This document shows, in pieces, positions 63,394-64,000 of a stretch of DNA of 64,000 nt. The translations under genes were made by a program, and so were the position numbers. Below the pieces are notes generated by a model. That model ran no database searches. It worked only from the letters and a program-made list of their open reading frames with translations, and was not told the DNA's origin. This DNA is from Algoriphagus sp. PAP.12 (GTDB lineage: Bacteria > Bacteroidota > Bacteroidia > Cytophagales > Cyclobacteriaceae): positions 186,001 through 250,000 of the forward strand of contig NZ_JAPPSQ010000001.1 of assembly GCF_026652115.1 (NCBI RefSeq), written 5' to 3'. Positions within the stretch are counted from its first letter, which is position 1. Every line of letters begins with the position of its first letter.

Positions 63394-64000
63394 TCTATTT
63401 TTCTACTTGATATTTTGTTCCAATTATTTCTAACCTGCAGAGTCAATTCCTCTTCAGAAAGCTGCAAAATTACGGAAGCAGATTTATAAATGGAATCAAT
63501 AGATAGTTGTGAATCATCAGTTTCAAAAAAAACACGATCGATTGGACATTTTTTAAGCCAATGGGAAGCATTGGAATCTGATTTTAAAATTGCTTTACCA
63601 AAAGAAAAACTAATCGGAAAATCTAAAACCTGCTCAGCCATGTGAGATTTCAAATTGAATCCATGCCAAATGATTTGAGGTACTCTTACTTCTGATTTTA
63701 AATATTCCAATAGGAGATCGTGACCTTTTACTAGATGAAGAATCAAAGGAATCTGGAGCTCGTATGCCAACTTTGCGTGCTCGTAAAAAACCTTCCTTTG
63801 AAGATCTAAATCTGGCCCCCAAAGCCTATCAAATCCCGATTCACCAATAGCAAGGCAGTTTGAAAGTGAAGAAAACTCTTTTACCCGCACAAATTCTTTC
63901 TCCCATTCCTCATTCAAGTTCCACGGGTGAATCCCTACTGAAAAATAAGAATCGGGTTTTGGATCTTCCTGTTCAGCAAGATTGTGAATGGATCTTTTAA
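63390..64000 (-). CDS. TatD-family metal-dependent hydrolase, C-terminal part (runs off right edge)
   Basis: The frame is open to the right edge; the residues at the edge include DSYFSVGIHPWNLNEEW, the TatD-type VGIHPW. Within the window, IGESGFDRLWGPD gives the metal-binding glutamate, ILHLVKGHDLLLEYL replaces the usual HxRxA segment, IIWHGFN provides a histidine and VFFETDDSQ the final aspartate. This is the divergent short TatD type seen in Bacteroidota. The N-terminal HxH is outside the window. It is a DNase or RNA-related hydrolase by family; the role is not shown. It overlaps tcdA by four bases. Confidence 0.85.
   Translation of the reverse strand, partial: KRSIHNLAEQEDPKPDSYFSVGIHPWNLNEEWEKEFVRVKEFSSLSNCLAIGESGFDRLWGPDLDLQRKVFYEHAKLAYELQIPLILHLVKGHDLLLEYLKSEVRVPQIIWHGFNLKSHMAEQVLDFPISFSFGKAILKSDSNASHWLKKCPIDRVFFETDDSQLSIDSIYKSASVILQLSEEELTLQVRNNWNKISSRKIE

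Noticed and set aside
1..64000. tRNA, rRNA, CRISPR, prophage and insertion-sequence features
   Set aside because: No cloverleaf-like block with a CCA-type end, no spaced direct-repeat array, and no transposase, integrase or phage structural frame was found when reading the gaps and genes.

Overview
The window looks like chromosomal DNA of a Bacteroidota member of the order Cytophagales; gene content and protein flavour suggest a marine or aquatic Cyclobacteriaceae such as Algoriphagus, but that genus call is inference. The supporting signs are a GldE-type gliding gene after mutY-ssb, a TonB receptor with a carboxypeptidase-regulatory-like domain, a LytS/LytTR pair, a MurF-Alr fusion, a 29-residue AURKAIP1/COX24 ribosomal protein, AT-rich DNA, and promoters with the TAnnTTTG -7 element. 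No tRNA, rRNA, CRISPR array, phage or insertion sequence was seen. Most of the window is ordinary core genome; the two edge genes are cut.

Layout. 1-8.1 kb (minus): the N-terminal part of a SNF2 helicase, lspA and ileS, a secreted orphan, and an RsmB-type rRNA methyltransferase, followed by a small frameshifted secreted gene. 8.5-16.7 kb: prmC, an alpha/beta hydrolase with dxs, then a tight plus-strand run of scpA, a UPF0104-type membrane protein and a murF-alr fusion. 16.8-21.4 kb is an ion-transport block: a voltage-gated K+ channel facing a KtrA/KtrB-type uptake pair, and a CLC protein with the signature of fluoride/proton antiporters. 21.5-34.3 kb: a TIGR01777 epimerase, three tandem PLDc_N mini-membrane proteins, an M14 peptidase, an amidohydrolase, and a TonB receptor / TPR / histidine kinase / LytTR regulator run ending in two poorly known envelope proteins.

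34.4-40.5 kb is the conserved rng - COX24 protein - TPR - HU block, divergent from mutY - ssb - gldE. 40.9-46.8 kb holds gltB and gltD for glutamate synthesis. 47-54.3 kb carries a Spy-like periplasmic protein, NDH-2, YebC, a YjjX-type house-cleaning NTPase, an orphan, an M28 peptidase and a CBS-containing CLC channel. A 426-base AT-rich gap at 54.28-54.71 kb contains three perfect and one near-perfect DnaA boxes and is a candidate origin or DnaA-binding locus. 54.7-62.0 kb (minus) is a probable envelope operon: three tandem DUF3857/transglutaminase-like proteins, of which only the first keeps Cys and His, a SAM methyltransferase and the transglycosylase mtgA. The right end has a MaoC hydratase, a TcdA/ThiF-type E1-like enzyme and a TatD-like hydrolase running off the edge.

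Family assignments rest on motifs read from translated sequence, not on searches. Several starts were moved inward or to GTG/TTG because a -7 promoter element or the family's usual N-terminus demanded it (ileS, rsmB, gltB, scpA, rng, HU, clc).
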